Assembly (NCBI GenBank): GCA_026260175.1
Contig: JAKCWW010000650.1
Coordinates: 31,243 to 95,242 of the forward strand
DNA length: 64,000 nucleotides
Direction of reading: 5' to 3'
From: Reticulitermes lucifugus
Lineage: Eukaryota > Arthropoda > Insecta > Blattodea > Rhinotermitidae
Shown one piece after another: positions 47,160 through 58,519 of this stretch (position 1 is the stretch's first letter; every line of letters starts with the position of its first letter). A program made the translations under genes and the position numbers. Under the pieces are notes generated by a model. That model ran no database searches and had not been told where the DNA came from. It saw only the letters and a program-made list of their open reading frames with translations.

Positions 47160-47410
47160 TCCTGTACCAGCAATACAGGCAGTCCCATGACGTAGGGTTT
47201 CCGACCTGTCACCGCGGAAGCCAGGGTTTGATCCTGAGCCAGTCATTGTAGGATTGTAGCAGGCAAAGTAGCAGTGGGACAGGGTTTTCTCCGATTACTT
47301 CGGTTTTCTCCTGTCAGTGTCATTCCTAAAATGCTTCATACTCATTCATTCAACTGTCGTCGACGCTCTATGATCTTAGCAATTGACAGTGTCATTAAAT
47401 AAAACACTTG
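47160..47410 (+). repeat. SINE family D
   Basis: A tRNA-like head with B-box-like 'cagggtttgatcctgagcc' at about 47222 is followed by 'gggttttctccgattacttc', 'ggttttctcctgtcagtgtc' and an 'aataaaac' end before a TCTG/TC microsatellite (47410-47436). A single copy is recognised in the window, so the family call rests on structure alone. Confidence 0.5.
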
Positions 47411-47439
47411 TCTGTCTGTCTCTCTCTGTCTCTCAACAG

Positions 47440-48662
47440 CGTGACATATATTGTTTAAACGGAACTGAGTTACTCGTCACTTCTTCTTAGCCATACTTAT
47501 GCATCATGAAACAATCACGCATAGTAACTGTGTTAGTTAACGACGATTTGTCGACAGCATACAACTCTGCCCGCGTATCGAAGAACAATGGGAAGTCTAT
47601 GACGAATTTGGAAGCCCTAGCTAGGATGCAGAGAGCGTTCCTAGCGGAGATCCAAGAAGTCGGTTACGCATTGCTAGTTTTTGTACACCATATGGGACCT
47701 TGGATTCACGTGACCAAGTTGTATCCATTTGGAGCAAGAGTTTTGACGGAAACTTCCGGCTGTTCAGTTCGAAGTGCACGGAAGAAGACTAGAAGCTGTG
47801 TGGATCAGCTACGCTGTTCGGGAGATTCAGTTATTTGGTCAGTCAGTTAGTTACTCAGATATACAATTAGGTGGCTAGTCAATCAGGCAGTTACTTACGT
47901 GGTCAGGTTGGTGTTTGGTGAATCAGTGATTAATTCGAATGATACACTTACATGGTCAAATTAGTAAGTTTGTTTCTAATATGAATAAGACAAAATACAA
48001 TCATTTAGTTAGTTTATGAGAATAGTTGGTTTGGCAGTCGGCCAGTAAGTTGGGTTAGTTTCTAATACCAATAATACAGATACATTATTTTATCCGACAA
48101 CTCGCATAACCCTTCACTCAGTTTCGCGTGACAGCAGACAGATTAGTTCTCACCGCAATTTCAGTTTACCGTGACTCAGGGTCCACGCATTTCCTGCTGT
48201 TCGCAGACACGTGTCTCGTCTAACAAATACGTTGTTCATTGCACGTCTAAGTTCCATAAGTTAAGCGAGCCGACGGGAAGTGACTAACAGTTGTCAGATG
48301 AAATAATGTATCTATGTAATATTCAGCAAGTAGATTCCTAGTCACTTAGTAACGTGTTAGTTAGGCCTACGGGTACGTACACAGCAAGTTAGTTAAGTTA
48401 ATAGATAAATCCTGAAACACTAACATTACTGTAAAAACGACATAATTTAGATTTATGGAAAGTGTCTTGGGTTCCTTCCTCGGCGCATGTATTATGTCCA
48501 CACACGATAAAAATAAGTCACCCCTTGCCGGTGCAGGGACGCTAGAACGCATTAAATTAAACGGTGCCAAAGCCTGAGTCACATGAAGAGATTATTGCTG
48601 TCGTGTACAGGTGGGGACACCACAAGCCGTAGGTCGCGCGCGGTAATGGCGATCGCACTGCC
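47440..48662. other. Gene-free stretch with an unassigned 114-codon frame
   Basis: The plus-strand frame 47506-47850 has unremarkable composition and no motif or splice context. Downstream (47830-48080) short phrases such as 'cagttagttactcag' and 'gttggtttggcagtcgg' recur loosely. No gene is claimed. Confidence 0.35.
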
Positions 48663-48758
48663 ATGAAGTCGGTGAGGCTGCACCGTTTGGAGCGAAACTG
48701 GAACGACTGCAGCTGCGAGGTGCGCGAAGAGGAGATACAGCAAACGAAGACGACGACG
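48663..48758 (+). CDS. Possible orphan first coding exon
   Basis: ATG is followed by 32 open codons (MKSVRLHRLERNWNDCSC then EVREEEIQQTKTTT) and a consensus donor (ACG|GTGAGT), phase 0. The segment is GC- and CpG-rich against AT-rich surroundings. It is charged and has no recognised domain. The ATG context is moderate and there is no partner exon in the window. It may be coding, or a non-coding first exon with chance openness. Confidence 0.3.
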
Positions 48759-48947
48759 GTGAGTGGTGACAGTGAACGTAAACGTCAGTTTAATAGAGGG
48801 CTTGACAACAACAACAAGAAAGCTAATTATACGTAATTGCTGAAGAGGAAACGCAAAAACATGAAAAAGTACAAATAACAGGCCTCCAGCAAAATACAAT
48901 ATGACCTATAGATAGCATGAGAGGAGTGTCAAAATGTGCATAATGGT

Positions 48948-48966
48948 GACGATGATGATGATGATG

Positions 48967-48998
<32 letters not shown>
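48948..48998. repeat. GAT/AAT microsatellite
   Basis: Consecutive (GAT)n and (AAT)n trinucleotide runs. Confidence 0.9.
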
Positions 48999-49234
48999 GT
49001 AAAAACGCATAGATTAAAACACAGATATTTAATTTTGCCTGTTGTACATGGGTGCAAGTCTTGGTCTTTCACATAGAGTAACATGGACTGAGGGTGATTA
49101 TTCGTAGGTTTTTGACAGTAGTTGATTCATTACAATCATCGTATGTCAAGACATCGCCCAATTTTTAAGTATGCTTGTGTGTCAAGTAACCTCGGACAAC
49201 GGGCCATGTCTACGGTATTATTATTATAATAGAC

Positions 49235-49312
49235 TTGGTGTGCTAGAGAACAGGGTGCTGAAGAAAATAATTAGACCTAAGAGGGAAGAAGTAAAAGATA
49301 AAGTAAAATAGC
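49235..49312 (+). mobile_element. LINE reverse-transcriptase tail fragment
   Basis: The plus strand reads LGVLENRVLKKIIRPKREEV, the phrase that follows the RT domain in many arthropod LINEs (the related copy on minus at 50338-50574 has FENRVLRKICRSK). Only about 25 codons remain. Confidence 0.65.
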
Positions 49313-49324
49313 TGTCCTTGTGCA

Positions 49325-49590
49325 CTCCATGAAGGCGTGTGGCGGGACTTAACGAGTAGCTCCACTCGTTCGTAACATCGGCGCTAGACGGAAGCGAGTG
49401 GTCAGCCTCACGCCCCAGCCACCTTACTCATGTGGAAACGCCCTAGTACCCATTGAATAGGAGACTGGGTGAGCCCCGGAGCCAGTCTTGGCTTTTGTGG
49501 AAGAGAAAATCCCTTGCTTGTGCTGGGGATCAAACCCCGAATTGTCCAGTAACAGGACTGATTACGCTATCCTGGATCTGTGATTAGATG
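49325..49590 (-). repeat. SINE family A, longer subfamily, inverted
   Basis: On the minus strand: 'gatccaggatagcgtaatca', 'gggtttgatccccagc', 'ccagtctcctattcaatggg', 'tctagcgccgatgttacgaa', 'gagtggagctactcg'. It shares the 'cctattcaatggg' insert with the copies at 36775 and 51810. Confidence 0.8.
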
Positions 49591-49814
49591 GAGCCGCCAC
49601 AAAAGGACAGATGGATAAATCGCCACATCAACAGCCACCTCTAGCACTCGCTGTCAGAAACAGTAGGTCACAACTTTCGCTTATCTGATGGATTCTATGT
49701 TTTTAACCTGGAAACGAAAGCGAAAAACGGGGCTATCATTTAATTACGCGTTATTCGCACTAACTAAAGTAACTGACTTCATGGAGGAGAGTAATTTTTT
49801 AGAAGCTAACAGGC

Positions 49815-50580
49815 CCTCAGCTGGTAAAGAAATTCCCTGTACTGCATAGAACACGAAGTTTCGTTACCACTTTCACAAACGCCAGCAATCTGTCTCTATC
49901 CTGAGCCAGATCAATCCAGTCCATGCCACCATCCCAAGTCTTAAAGATCCATTTTAATATTATCCTCCTTCCACGCCTAGGTCTTCCAAGTGGTCTCGTT
50001 CCCTCAGGTTTCCCCACCCAAATTCTGTATGCATCTATCCTATTCCCATGCGTGCTTATGCCCCGCCTGTCTCATTATTCTTGATTTGATCACCCGAATA
50101 ATGTTTGGTGAGGAGTAAAGGTAAAGCTAAAGCTAACCCTATACGGGCGTGGACAGACCCCCGTAGGGTTCCAGGAGGTTGACACTCCCAGTTTTACACA
50201 TAATCGGTGCATGCATGTGGTAAGGTTGCCAGCCCTAGGCACCGGCCGCCTTCATTCCCCCAGAAAGTATTCCTGGTACTCATTTCTATTAGAGGCTGAG
50301 TCGACCCCAGGGCCATAATGCGGCTGGAAGAATTAAGTCAATGAAAAATGCCAATGACTCCATTGGGAATCAAACCCGCCTCAACCAACTGCGCTACCGC
50401 GTGAGCCGTTGGTGAGGAGTACAGATCATACAGCTCTTCTTTATACAATCTTCTCCACTCCCCTGTTGCCTTGTCCGCCTTAGACCTACATATCTTTCTC
50501 AGCACCCTATTCTCAAAGGCCCTCAGCTTACGTCCCTCCTTCAATGTGAGACACCAAGTTTCACGCCCATACATTATTTA
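49815..50580 (-). mobile_element. LINE 3' end (RT tail), split by a SINE B
   Basis: Minus-strand blocks: MYGRETWCLTLKEGRKLRAF, FENRVLRKI, GEWRRLYKEELYDLYSSP (50574-50425), then after the SINE and frameshifts GKPEGTRPLGRPRRGRR and DWIDLAQDRDRLLAFVK (50017-49860). This is the standard C-terminal order of endonuclease/RT LINEs in arthropods. It is 5'-truncated and inactive. Confidence 0.85.
50118..50408 (-). repeat. SINE family B, complete copy with 13-bp target duplication
   Basis: On the minus strand it runs from 'ggctcacgcggtagcgcagt' through the B-box 'gggtttgattccc', the body 'ggccctggggtcgactcagc', to the 3' 'gctttagctttacctttac'. It is flanked by TTGGTGAGGAGTA at 50105-50117 and 50409-50421. 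This gives exact boundaries (291 bp) and shows insertion into the LINE at 49815-50580. Confidence 0.93.
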
Positions 50581-50589
50581 TTATGTTAT

Positions 50590-51805
50590 TACCTTATTTG
50601 CACCAAGTGCATAAATTAATGTGTAATGTGGAGGGCAATTTTGCCGGAAATTCGGAACTTGTTCAAGAATTTACTTGAAATATTGTATTTTGGAGCGTAA
50701 GCTTAAAGTTCTTAGGTGAAGCTAATTTCGACTGTAGCTGTCCGTCACAAACCCTGCACAGACGACTTCGAGATTGAGCCCGGGCCTCTGCTGCGAAAAG
50801 TAGTAGAGTTATCGCCTGAGAACAACCATTCTACGGTTAGCCTAAATAAATTAGGCATACGTTTTACATTTTAAATTATGTAAATTATTATATAGGCCTG
50901 CAGCCTGCTCGTTCGCACTTTCAGCATCGTAGCTACATCTTCTTTCCTCTGATGGTGACGCACCCGCCACAAGACCAGATTATAGAATTGACTCACATGC
51001 TTATTGATAAAGATTTTGAGGGGTGTGTTATAGAATATCTGTGTCACTCACACAACTCATTGGTTCAGATAGTTATTAGGAAAGGCAACTGTCAACAATC
51101 CCACTAATAGTTCACATTTTACTGTGTCATGAGCAATGTCAACTGATTGTCACCAAGGCGACCAAATGTTTACCTTGTACCTGGCCTGATGCGATTTGTA
51201 CACCAGTGAGATAGTGAAGCACTTGCCATTATACTCTGTAAAGTTAACGGTCGCTAGCGGTGTATGTAGTGACATGACGATATTCAAGGTATGTAATTTT
51301 AATTGTCCATATGTTCGTGATGGGTCTGGTGACATGGTGATATTTACCCTCAAACACCGCGTTTCCCAACCCTCTTTGGTACCCGGACAGAAACATTCTG
51401 TACACTGTTGTACTCTGCATAACATTGCTTGTGATGATCTTTCTCACAGGATTTTCGAGGTTTACTTCATATTCACATACTTCTGCCTTCTTACCAAATA
51501 ATCCATAATCCTACTTTCTTTCGATCTTTGCGAGACCCCTGCCTCCACAGAGAGAATTTAATATTAACTGCTGCCTTAATTACTTTAATTTTCAATAATG
51601 TCAATGCGAGGTTCAATATGCCATCTTAATGTGGGATGTAATGAACTTTTGAGTCATAATGCAGTTAATAATTTGTACTATAACTTGCAGTAATGTCAGA
51701 GCAGCAGTTTCACTGTGTGCATAAGCTTGTGATACCCAGTATACCTCCATCCCTTTGGCCTAATGCGCAGATAATGTTTATCGTGATAAAAATATAAAGT
51801 TTTCC
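50590..51805. other. Gene-free stretch
   Basis: Frames of 90-101 codons around 51150-51500 on both strands are mutual shadows without motifs. No classified repeat seen. Confidence 0.35.
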
Positions 51806-51809
51806 CTGT

Positions 51810-52050
51810 CAAAGCCATGAAGGCTTACAGCGGAAGTGGATGTATATTTCCACTTGTTCTCAACCTCGGCGCTAGATGGATGTGTGTGGTCAAATTCACG
51901 CCCTGACCGCTTTGCCCTCGGGAAAGAATCCCGGGATCCATTGAATATGAGGCTAAGTGGGCCCCGGAGACGGTCTGGATATTTTTGTAGAAGAGAAACA
52001 TATCTTTCCTTTGTCGAGATTCGAACTCCAAAAGGTCCAGCACGTATTAA
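51810..52050 (-). repeat. SINE family A, longer subfamily, inverted
   Basis: Minus-strand blocks: 'ggagttcgaatctcgacaaa' (B box), 'atttttgtag' region, 'ggatcccgggattc', 'tctagcgccgaggttgagaa', 'gccttcatggctt'. The A-box end is truncated or diverged. Confidence 0.8.
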
Positions 52051-52186
52051 AATCTCATTTACAAAGTTTTTACGATATTGAATTGTGTTTAAAACTTTCC
52101 TTCCTGGCAGCTGCATGGGTGCTGTAATATAATACGAATTCCTTTTAATCTATTATATTTTAGTAAGTTTTAAATGTTGGTGTAAA

Positions 52187-52229
52187 GCTCCCTGAAGATG
52201 GCGTAAATGACGCCGAAACATGTAGAAGC
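52187..52229 (+). ncRNA. Hammerhead-like ribozyme motif, intact core
   Basis: Plus strand order: GCTCC, CTGAAGA, T, GGCGT-AAATG-ACGCC, GAA, ACATGT, A, GAAGC. The core CTGANGA and GAA are intact, stem II has five pairs, stem III is the self-complementary ACATGT, and stem I pairs at four of five positions. The single departure from a type I hammerhead is one U between A9 and stem II, shared by all good copies in the window. Cleavage would fall after A52224 (inference). Confidence 0.62.
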
Positions 52230-52259
52230 AATAGAACAATATATTTTTATGTAACAGAT

Positions 52260-55160
52260 GTGCATATGTTAGTGTCATGCATGAATATGTCAGTGTCAAA
52301 ACTGTACAGTAGAGGAATCCACAGCTCCACTCGTGTTGTTTGTCATTTATATTTCATGAACCAGAATTATTTTTTGTTTTAAAGATGTGATTATTAACTG
52401 CAAGTAACGCAAGTTTCAGACAGGACATTTTTGCTTTATGTGGTCACCATAGAGACATTAGAGTGAAGTGCGCATGACCGCGCTTCGGAAAGTTATAATT
52501 ATGTCTGCTCTTGTGAAAGATACGAGTAAAAGGAAGAAAATGGCAGTTGGCCAGACAAGAAGATATATTTAATTACTTTTCTCCTGATTATGAACTGCTG
52601 CAATGAAAAATATAAACGAAGGAATGAATCTCAGTAGTGACTACATAAACACATATATATTATTTTGTGCATCCCACATCTGCCGTTACTCCCATTTCCG
52701 TCTTGTGTGGTGCCCATATGTGTTCAGACAGAAGACTTGTGTCGGCATGCTGCTGGTTGTTGCAGCCTAACGTGTTCACGCATTTCTGAAGGAAAGATTA
52801 TTTTCTAAGGAAAATTCAAGCTGTAGAGGTGAATGGCTGCAGAAGGGCGGAAAATGCAAGGAAAGGATCATCTACTGCAGGACTTTACAGAAACGGAAAA
52901 GCGTTGGAAGGCTGAGGAAGATTTAGAAAGCTGGAACGAGCGTGAAGTAGGAGAAAAAAGAGGAAAGAGGACTGGAAGATGGTCGTTTAACGACGTTTGT
53001 TGAGGAAAGGGAGAATTGAGAGGGTTAAAGGAATATTTTGCCGTGCATGAAGTGTTTGAAGCACTGTTACTGAGGAAAATCACTAAAATCATCAGTCAGA
53101 CTAGCATGTTGTGGACAGGTTTACTAGCGCAGTTTGTCGCTTTGAAAACAGACCTGTGCGTTAATTGGTTTATTTAGGCCCAGCTTTCAGTCTAAAAAGC
53201 AGGTTCTGATCTATCATCAGCCCTCGTGACGCTGTCAAGAATGGGGCACCCCGAACACGTAGCACTGGGTCACGTGTTCTGGAACAATGGTGCGAACTGT
53301 TCGTTGAGACAGAATGAATATTAGCTTACTATTGTTTTTCTGAAGAATAGAATGAACAGCTTTTTATACATAGACTTCTCTCCGCTAAGTATGCAGATTC
53401 TGCTCTCACATATCTCGACAGATTGCTCTGGGAACGAATAAAATTAAAATCAATTTAATTAGATCTGCTTCAATGTAATGGAGAAGACAGAATTAGCTCT
53501 TTACTGTCTACAGACCGGGAGATGATCCGTGGTGAGAATGCGATAGGTGGGCATGCGCAAGATTTCGTGGCTGATACCCGTCCTGAAAGCTTTCGCACAG
53601 TACACTCGGTCACTACACACTACGCGAAATGCTTCATATTCTTAGTCTGCCCGTGCTAGTTGGACATACCGTCGCTCCTAACTAAACAGTTCAGCAGTCC
53701 CTTGTCAGCGCACGTCCCCCCCCCCGGGAATCATCTCTTGGTCTGTGGTCTGCATGTGAGATGTAGCAATATTACGATCATTTGGCATGTGACTGTGTAG
53801 TTTAGTAGACGGGTATCACTGGTTAGGATGAGCATGCGCGATCATTCGTCATGGAGATGAAGGTAGCAGGTTAGTCTCAGACGTTGGTACCATCTATCAT
53901 GTACGGCTTTTTAACCCAGAACGCCGTAATACTTTACTGGAGAACGTAAAGTAAAAATAACGATGCAGACCGACCACACGCAAGGATCCACGCAGCATAC
54001 AGGCGACACAAGCGTCCCGCCTGCAGCTGCACGATCACAGTGTGAGTGTTATCTTCCGACCATGCTCATGAAGTGAGTTGCCTTAACACACTGCGCAGCA
54101 ATGTAAATAAAGCTGGCGTGAAAATATTACGAACCAGCGACGATTTTCGGAGAAATTTGTGTTATTTTGACGAAGTTTTGGGAAAGTAGAGTTATTATTA
54201 ACTAAGGGCGAAGGGCGGCGTAATTTATTTTCGTCTAAGGCGGCGTTTAATAAACAGACAACTTTGTTAAGCGTTGCATCAATTGGTTCTGAATTTACGC
54301 GCTGTTTTGGAGTAGAGCGCATTTGGTGTTTGTGTAGCCTACGACGTGCAGGGCGTGGCAATCATGTCATTCTGTCGTTTTTGGAAATTTTTGGTTTTTC
54401 TGACTTCTGTCACATTCGTGGGGAACAATTCCAGTTATATTGCGTTTACTTTGTAACCTAGGCTTATCGTTGAATGTCGAATGCACTGTAAAGAGAGTGA
54501 ATGTATTTTCCTGTAGCGTAGTCGTATCAGTTTGATAGACAGGTAATTTATCTCGCCCACAAACTTCCCATGTCGTAACCTTGGAATTGCCCGTGCCTAG
54601 TGTCGCGGTGTGGCCTCCCTCCCCAGGCGGATTTTGGCTGAGAAAGGTCAATATTATGGGAGATTGGAGAGTGTTTCAAAACTTTGTTTGTATAGACTAT
54701 TTGGACATACTGTGGAACTGGATTTCACTGAGACGAACTGGGCTGTCATCCAAGTTGGCTATGATGTAAGACTTAACCCGCTGGAGTAAGGCTGCATCGT
54801 GAGACGGTGATTCAGCTGATGATGTAACTACACAGAGTCGTCTTGCTGTCGTGTCCAGGAACACGACAGGAATCACTGGAACTTCATCTCATACGAAGCC
54901 TGCATCCGCCGGGAATTTGCATCCCGGTCTTACCCTGCAGGTCAACTTACCTTATTTCATAAGTCTCGAAGTGCCGACCTCCACTTCTAAGCAGACCTTG
55001 TACCTTCTGACAATATTTTCCGACAAACGACGTTCCTTTAAATACTAGCACCTCTTCTTCGAAAACGGTCCTTCATTTCTCGCAAAGGAAATGGATTGTC
55101 CTATAATAACCTTGATAATTGTGTCAAGATTAATTTAACGCAACGGTCAGAATTTGTTTC
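52260..55160. other. Gene-free stretch
   Basis: Short frames occur (for example 52832 onward, and 54083-54361 minus) but no recognised family. At about 53163-53220 'ggcccagctttcagtc' with 'tatcatcagcc' looks like a retroelement end but is too decayed to classify. Confidence 0.35.
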
Positions 55161-55164
55161 TTTG

Positions 55165-55345
55165 GAAAACGGGGGCCCTATACCTCCAGTCGTTCTTAAT
55201 CTCCGCACTAAATGAGGGTGAATGGTCAGCTTCACGCCCCGGCCGCTTTATCCCCAGGAGAAGATCCGCCGTTACCCATTGAGTAGGAGGCTAGGTGGGC
55301 CTCATATTTAGTCTGGAAGCTTTCAAGAAGAGATACATCTCTTGC
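55165..55345 (-). repeat. SINE family A, longer subfamily, diverged inverted copy
   Basis: Minus-strand blocks: 'cctactcaatgggtaacggc', 'ggccggggcgtgaagctga', 'agtgcggagattaagaac', 'ggaggtatagg'. The head is lost at the ATT microsatellite (55348-55380). Confidence 0.7.
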
Positions 55346-55347
55346 CG

Positions 55348-55348
55348 C

Positions 55349-55380
<32 letters not shown>
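55348..55380. repeat. (ATT)n microsatellite
   Basis: About eleven uninterrupted ATT units at the junction between two SINE A pieces. Confidence 0.95.
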
Positions 55381-55381
<1 letters not shown>

Positions 55382-55401
55382 ACAATTGAATTAACGCTAG
55401 G

Positions 55402-55481
55402 AGCCGGGATAGCGTAGTCGGTATAACGGCTAGGCTACGGTCTGTACAACTGAGGAATCGTGGTTCGATTCTCGACAAGGG
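55402..55481 (+). repeat. SINE family A head, split by a hAT element
   Basis: The head 'gccgggatagcgtagtcggt' and B-box 'gtggttcgattctcgac' match the family A 5' end. The copy is broken at 55481 by the hAT-like element; no family A body was recognised beyond 55858. Confidence 0.8.
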
Positions 55482-55850
55482 CAGGGGTCTCAAACACGCG
55501 GCCCGAAAGTTCATCTTATACGACCCACTCACTATTCTTACTCCAGATACAGACTGGCCCGGCTTGTGTCGAAGAATGTTTTCATTGCAAATGTTTTTCT
55601 TCACTGGCCTGAAGGCCCAAAGACGATATGTTATCCACTGGATGGTAACGTGCAACATACATCAGCACAGCTAACAGTGCATTAAAGATTGAAACTAAAT
55701 AATTCTAACAGTTTTCATTTTGCTATAAGGAGTATGAAGTATCGTTAATTGTGTGTTTATGTTAATGAAAATTCCTACTCTGTTTTTTGCTTAAATTCCA
55801 TGCGGCCCGCCTTAAATCTTCCGGCGTAAGATTTGAGTTTGTGACCACTG
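55482..55850. mobile_element. hAT-like MITE
   Basis: The ends are inverted: left 'caggggtctcaaacacgcgg', right (reverse complement) 'cagtggtcacaaactcaaat'; both have a nearby 'gcggccc' motif. Such 'CAGNGGTCNCAAAC' ends are typical of hAT non-autonomous elements. The 8-bp flanks gacaaggg and gactaggt match at six positions, compatible with a decayed hAT target duplication. At 369 bp it has no transposase. Confidence 0.75.
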
Positions 55851-55859
55851 GACTAGGTT

Positions 55860-56635
55860 CTCCTGCCTTCGTCCATCGTTATGCAGAACAGAACATTTCC
55901 AGACGCATTCTGACCAGTTTGTAATGAGGCGTCTTAAGTGGTGAACTTTCCTACCGCGAATACTTCAGCATTGTTAGTTTCAGCACACATCGTGGATTGA
56001 GTTTTATTTATTTATTTATTGTTTTTATTGTTTTTATTTCGATGAACGTTGAATGAGAAATCACAGACCGCCTTGATGTCATTTCACCCAAAGCGAACTC
56101 TGATGCATCGAAAACAAAGTGTAGTCTGAAACAGTGTATATTTCAATGGATATGTTGGCGATCTGCCGACCTACATCTCTCACAGACTTCAGGAATAACT
56201 TACCATATCGCTAAACATTATCGACAATGTAAACAGTTCTATTTTATCACAGATATAGGCTTACCCACAAGAAACTGAGGATATTTCCGTAACTCTATGT
56301 TGACTTAAAAACTTCCAAAAGCGGCCGACATGTCGTTAGTTACTTTAGGCGGAAACTGATAAGCGTCGTGGCTCTACTGTAGAAGTGCATGATGCGGAAT
56401 CAACTCTTTGTACGTGATAAATACTCCAGGTCAGTACCGCAGGTAGGGCATTTCTGGCAGAGTGGAGCGTGGAAATGAGTGGCAAAGATCACTGTCATAA
56501 ATGACCGACTTTTTGAATAAAGGGTTCGCGCGTGTAGACACATTTCTGTGTTCATATAAATGAATACGTATGATATGAGATTTGGGGCGCGGTGGGGAGG
56601 AGATCACGAAAGCGTGTCTAGGCACATGTTCGCTG
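55860..56635. other. Gene-free stretch
   Basis: No gene or classified repeat. Confidence 0.35.
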
Positions 56636-56639
56636 TCTT

Positions 56640-56900
56640 CTTCTTCTTCTATGGCATTACGGTCCTTTGAGTTTGACCTTAGCCTCCCTTGTGATTCTTG
56701 CCCATTCTAGTCTATCTTGCGCTTTGAACATCCATCTCTTAATTCCTAATGTTCTTAAATCAGTTTGGACGTCATCAAACCATCTTCATTTAGGTCTACC
56801 AATTTTCCGCTTTTTATCCAGTTTGGGATTCAAAATAGTCTTTGGTAATCTAAAATCCTCCATTCGAACCACATGGCCCAGCCACTCCAATCTTCTAGTT
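56640..56900 (-). mobile_element. LINE 3' end (RT tail), another family
   Basis: Minus-strand frames read RRLEWLGHVVRMEDFRLPK, then KRKIGRPK.RWFDDVQTDL, then LGIKRWMFKAQDRLEWARI, ending in REAK and a (GAA)n-type tail. This is the endonuclease/RT C-terminal order, of a family different from 49815-50580. It is 5'-truncated, with stops. Confidence 0.8.
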
Positions 56901-56949
56901 TAATATCTGATATAATATTAGTGTCCTTATATATATATTTTTTGGAGTT

Positions 56950-58250
56950 CCAAGTTAGTTCTAATTCGCCAAACTCCATTTTCACACTTGGGACCATAAA
57001 TTCATGTTCGCTGTCACCAGGTATTATATAGATCAGTCGCCGAGGACACTGAATGATGCTAATAATACTCCTCCCTCAGAAGTCCGCATAACGGCCGATA
57101 TGTGAATAGTGCTGCTCACAGAAGAAGCATTTAGAGAACACTTAGCATGGTCCTCAGTGACATGTCCTTCATACCAAGTTTCGTAGAGAAAGAGAAACCA
57201 GATATTAAAAAGAAAAAAAGAGCATTAGTAAGAGAGGCAACACATGGCGTGTAAATGAACACGTTTTTCTTCTTCGCAAGAAAATATGTTCATAACACAG
57301 AAATGCAGATATAAAATTGCGGCCTTGAAATTTAATTGCATTTTTTTTACTACTCTGCAGGCGGGAATGCAAGTCGAGTCACCGCAGACGATATCATAGT
57401 GACATCTGAGTGTCATGCATTGCGTATAGAGCAAGACGTGACGACAGGAATGTCGTAAGAATAAAAGATGTCGAAGGTCGACGTTATTATCAGGATGTGT
57501 TACTCGAATGTTTAATCACTTCATGATGTCAGTCGCGGGCATCCCAGCGAATTATAGTATACGATTTTGAAACCCAAACTTAAAGAAAGATAACCCTGTT
57601 TGATGGCGGTGTTGTTCTATTGCGATTTTCTAAAGAAACATGCATTAATTGTGGAAGGTATTTATTTTGCAATTTTTGACGGATTTAACACTGAATTGAA
57701 GGCAAGAGTCGTTTATTGTGGATTGTATTAAAGATGGGCCTCGAACCGGGTTACACGTAATGAGGTTTTTGTGGAAGCCAGGTCACCCAAACTAGGCAGT
57801 TATTTCTGTTTTACCAGAACGTAAATGTTTAGTGTCGATGTTCAGTGACCAGAGAGGCCAAGCGAAACACCCCATGACCAGAACATTTTATTGATACGTT
57901 CCGTTACGATAGCCTACAGCCACTACACAGTACAGTTTGTCCTCAATAGTACCAACTACAGTACATTCCTGCCCCGGGACAGGAGAGTCACTGCAAGAGC
58001 ATTATCGCATCCTCCGTTCTAGTTCTCAGCCTTGCCTTTCGTTAAAAGGCAAAAAGTAGACCACCTAGCTGTGTGTGTGTGGTGCTCTTGTGTGGCCACC
58101 TCTCATTTTAAACTTTTTAAACATTTGACCGTATTTCGTGGAACTTGGTATGGCGTTATACCATTCAAGCACATCCAAACTTTCCTAAAGTAATTAATAA
58201 CAGCATGGCGGACGAACGTACGTTTAAGGTAGGAGCGATATTAGTCACAC
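56950..58250. other. Gene-free stretch
   Basis: No gene seen. A short (TG)n run lies at about 58068-58082. Confidence 0.35.
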
Positions 58251-58251
58251 T

Positions 58252-58515
58252 TTCCTTTTTTTTTTAGTCTGGTCTCTTCTACTTACTCCCTGAATGTGTA
58301 GAGGGTGATTGTTGCACCTGGTCACACTCAGTGACACATACGCACTCGGTAGAACTCCCGTGGAGGAGGGATCGACCCGTCGCAGAGACTTGTACCCAAA
58401 CAACACACAACATTCACAAGACACAAACATCCATGCCCCCTACGGGATTCGAACCCGTAATCCCAGCAGTCGAGCGGCCGCAGGCCTAAGCCTTAGACCG
58501 CGCGGCCACCGGAAT
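58252..58515 (-). repeat. SINE family C, inverted copy with poly(A) tail
   Basis: On the minus strand: 'ccggtggccgcgcggtctaa' (A-box side), 'acgggttcgaatcccg' (B box), 'gggggcatggatgtttgtgt', 'cttgtgaatgttgtgtgttg', and an A-run tail (T-run at 58255-58264 on plus). It is better kept than the copy at 42470. Confidence 0.85.
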
Positions 58516-58519
58516 TGGC

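Noticed and set aside
47506-47850. 114-codon plus-strand frame as a gene
   Set aside because: No recognised motif, signal, splice sites or promoter signs; the length is compatible with chance in 64 kb.
51778-52116. 112-codon minus-strand frame
   Set aside because: It is a translation of SINE family A.
53160-53230. Additional hammerhead-like element end
   Set aside because: 'tatcatcagcc' is present but no GAA core, stem II or pairing flanks could be aligned.
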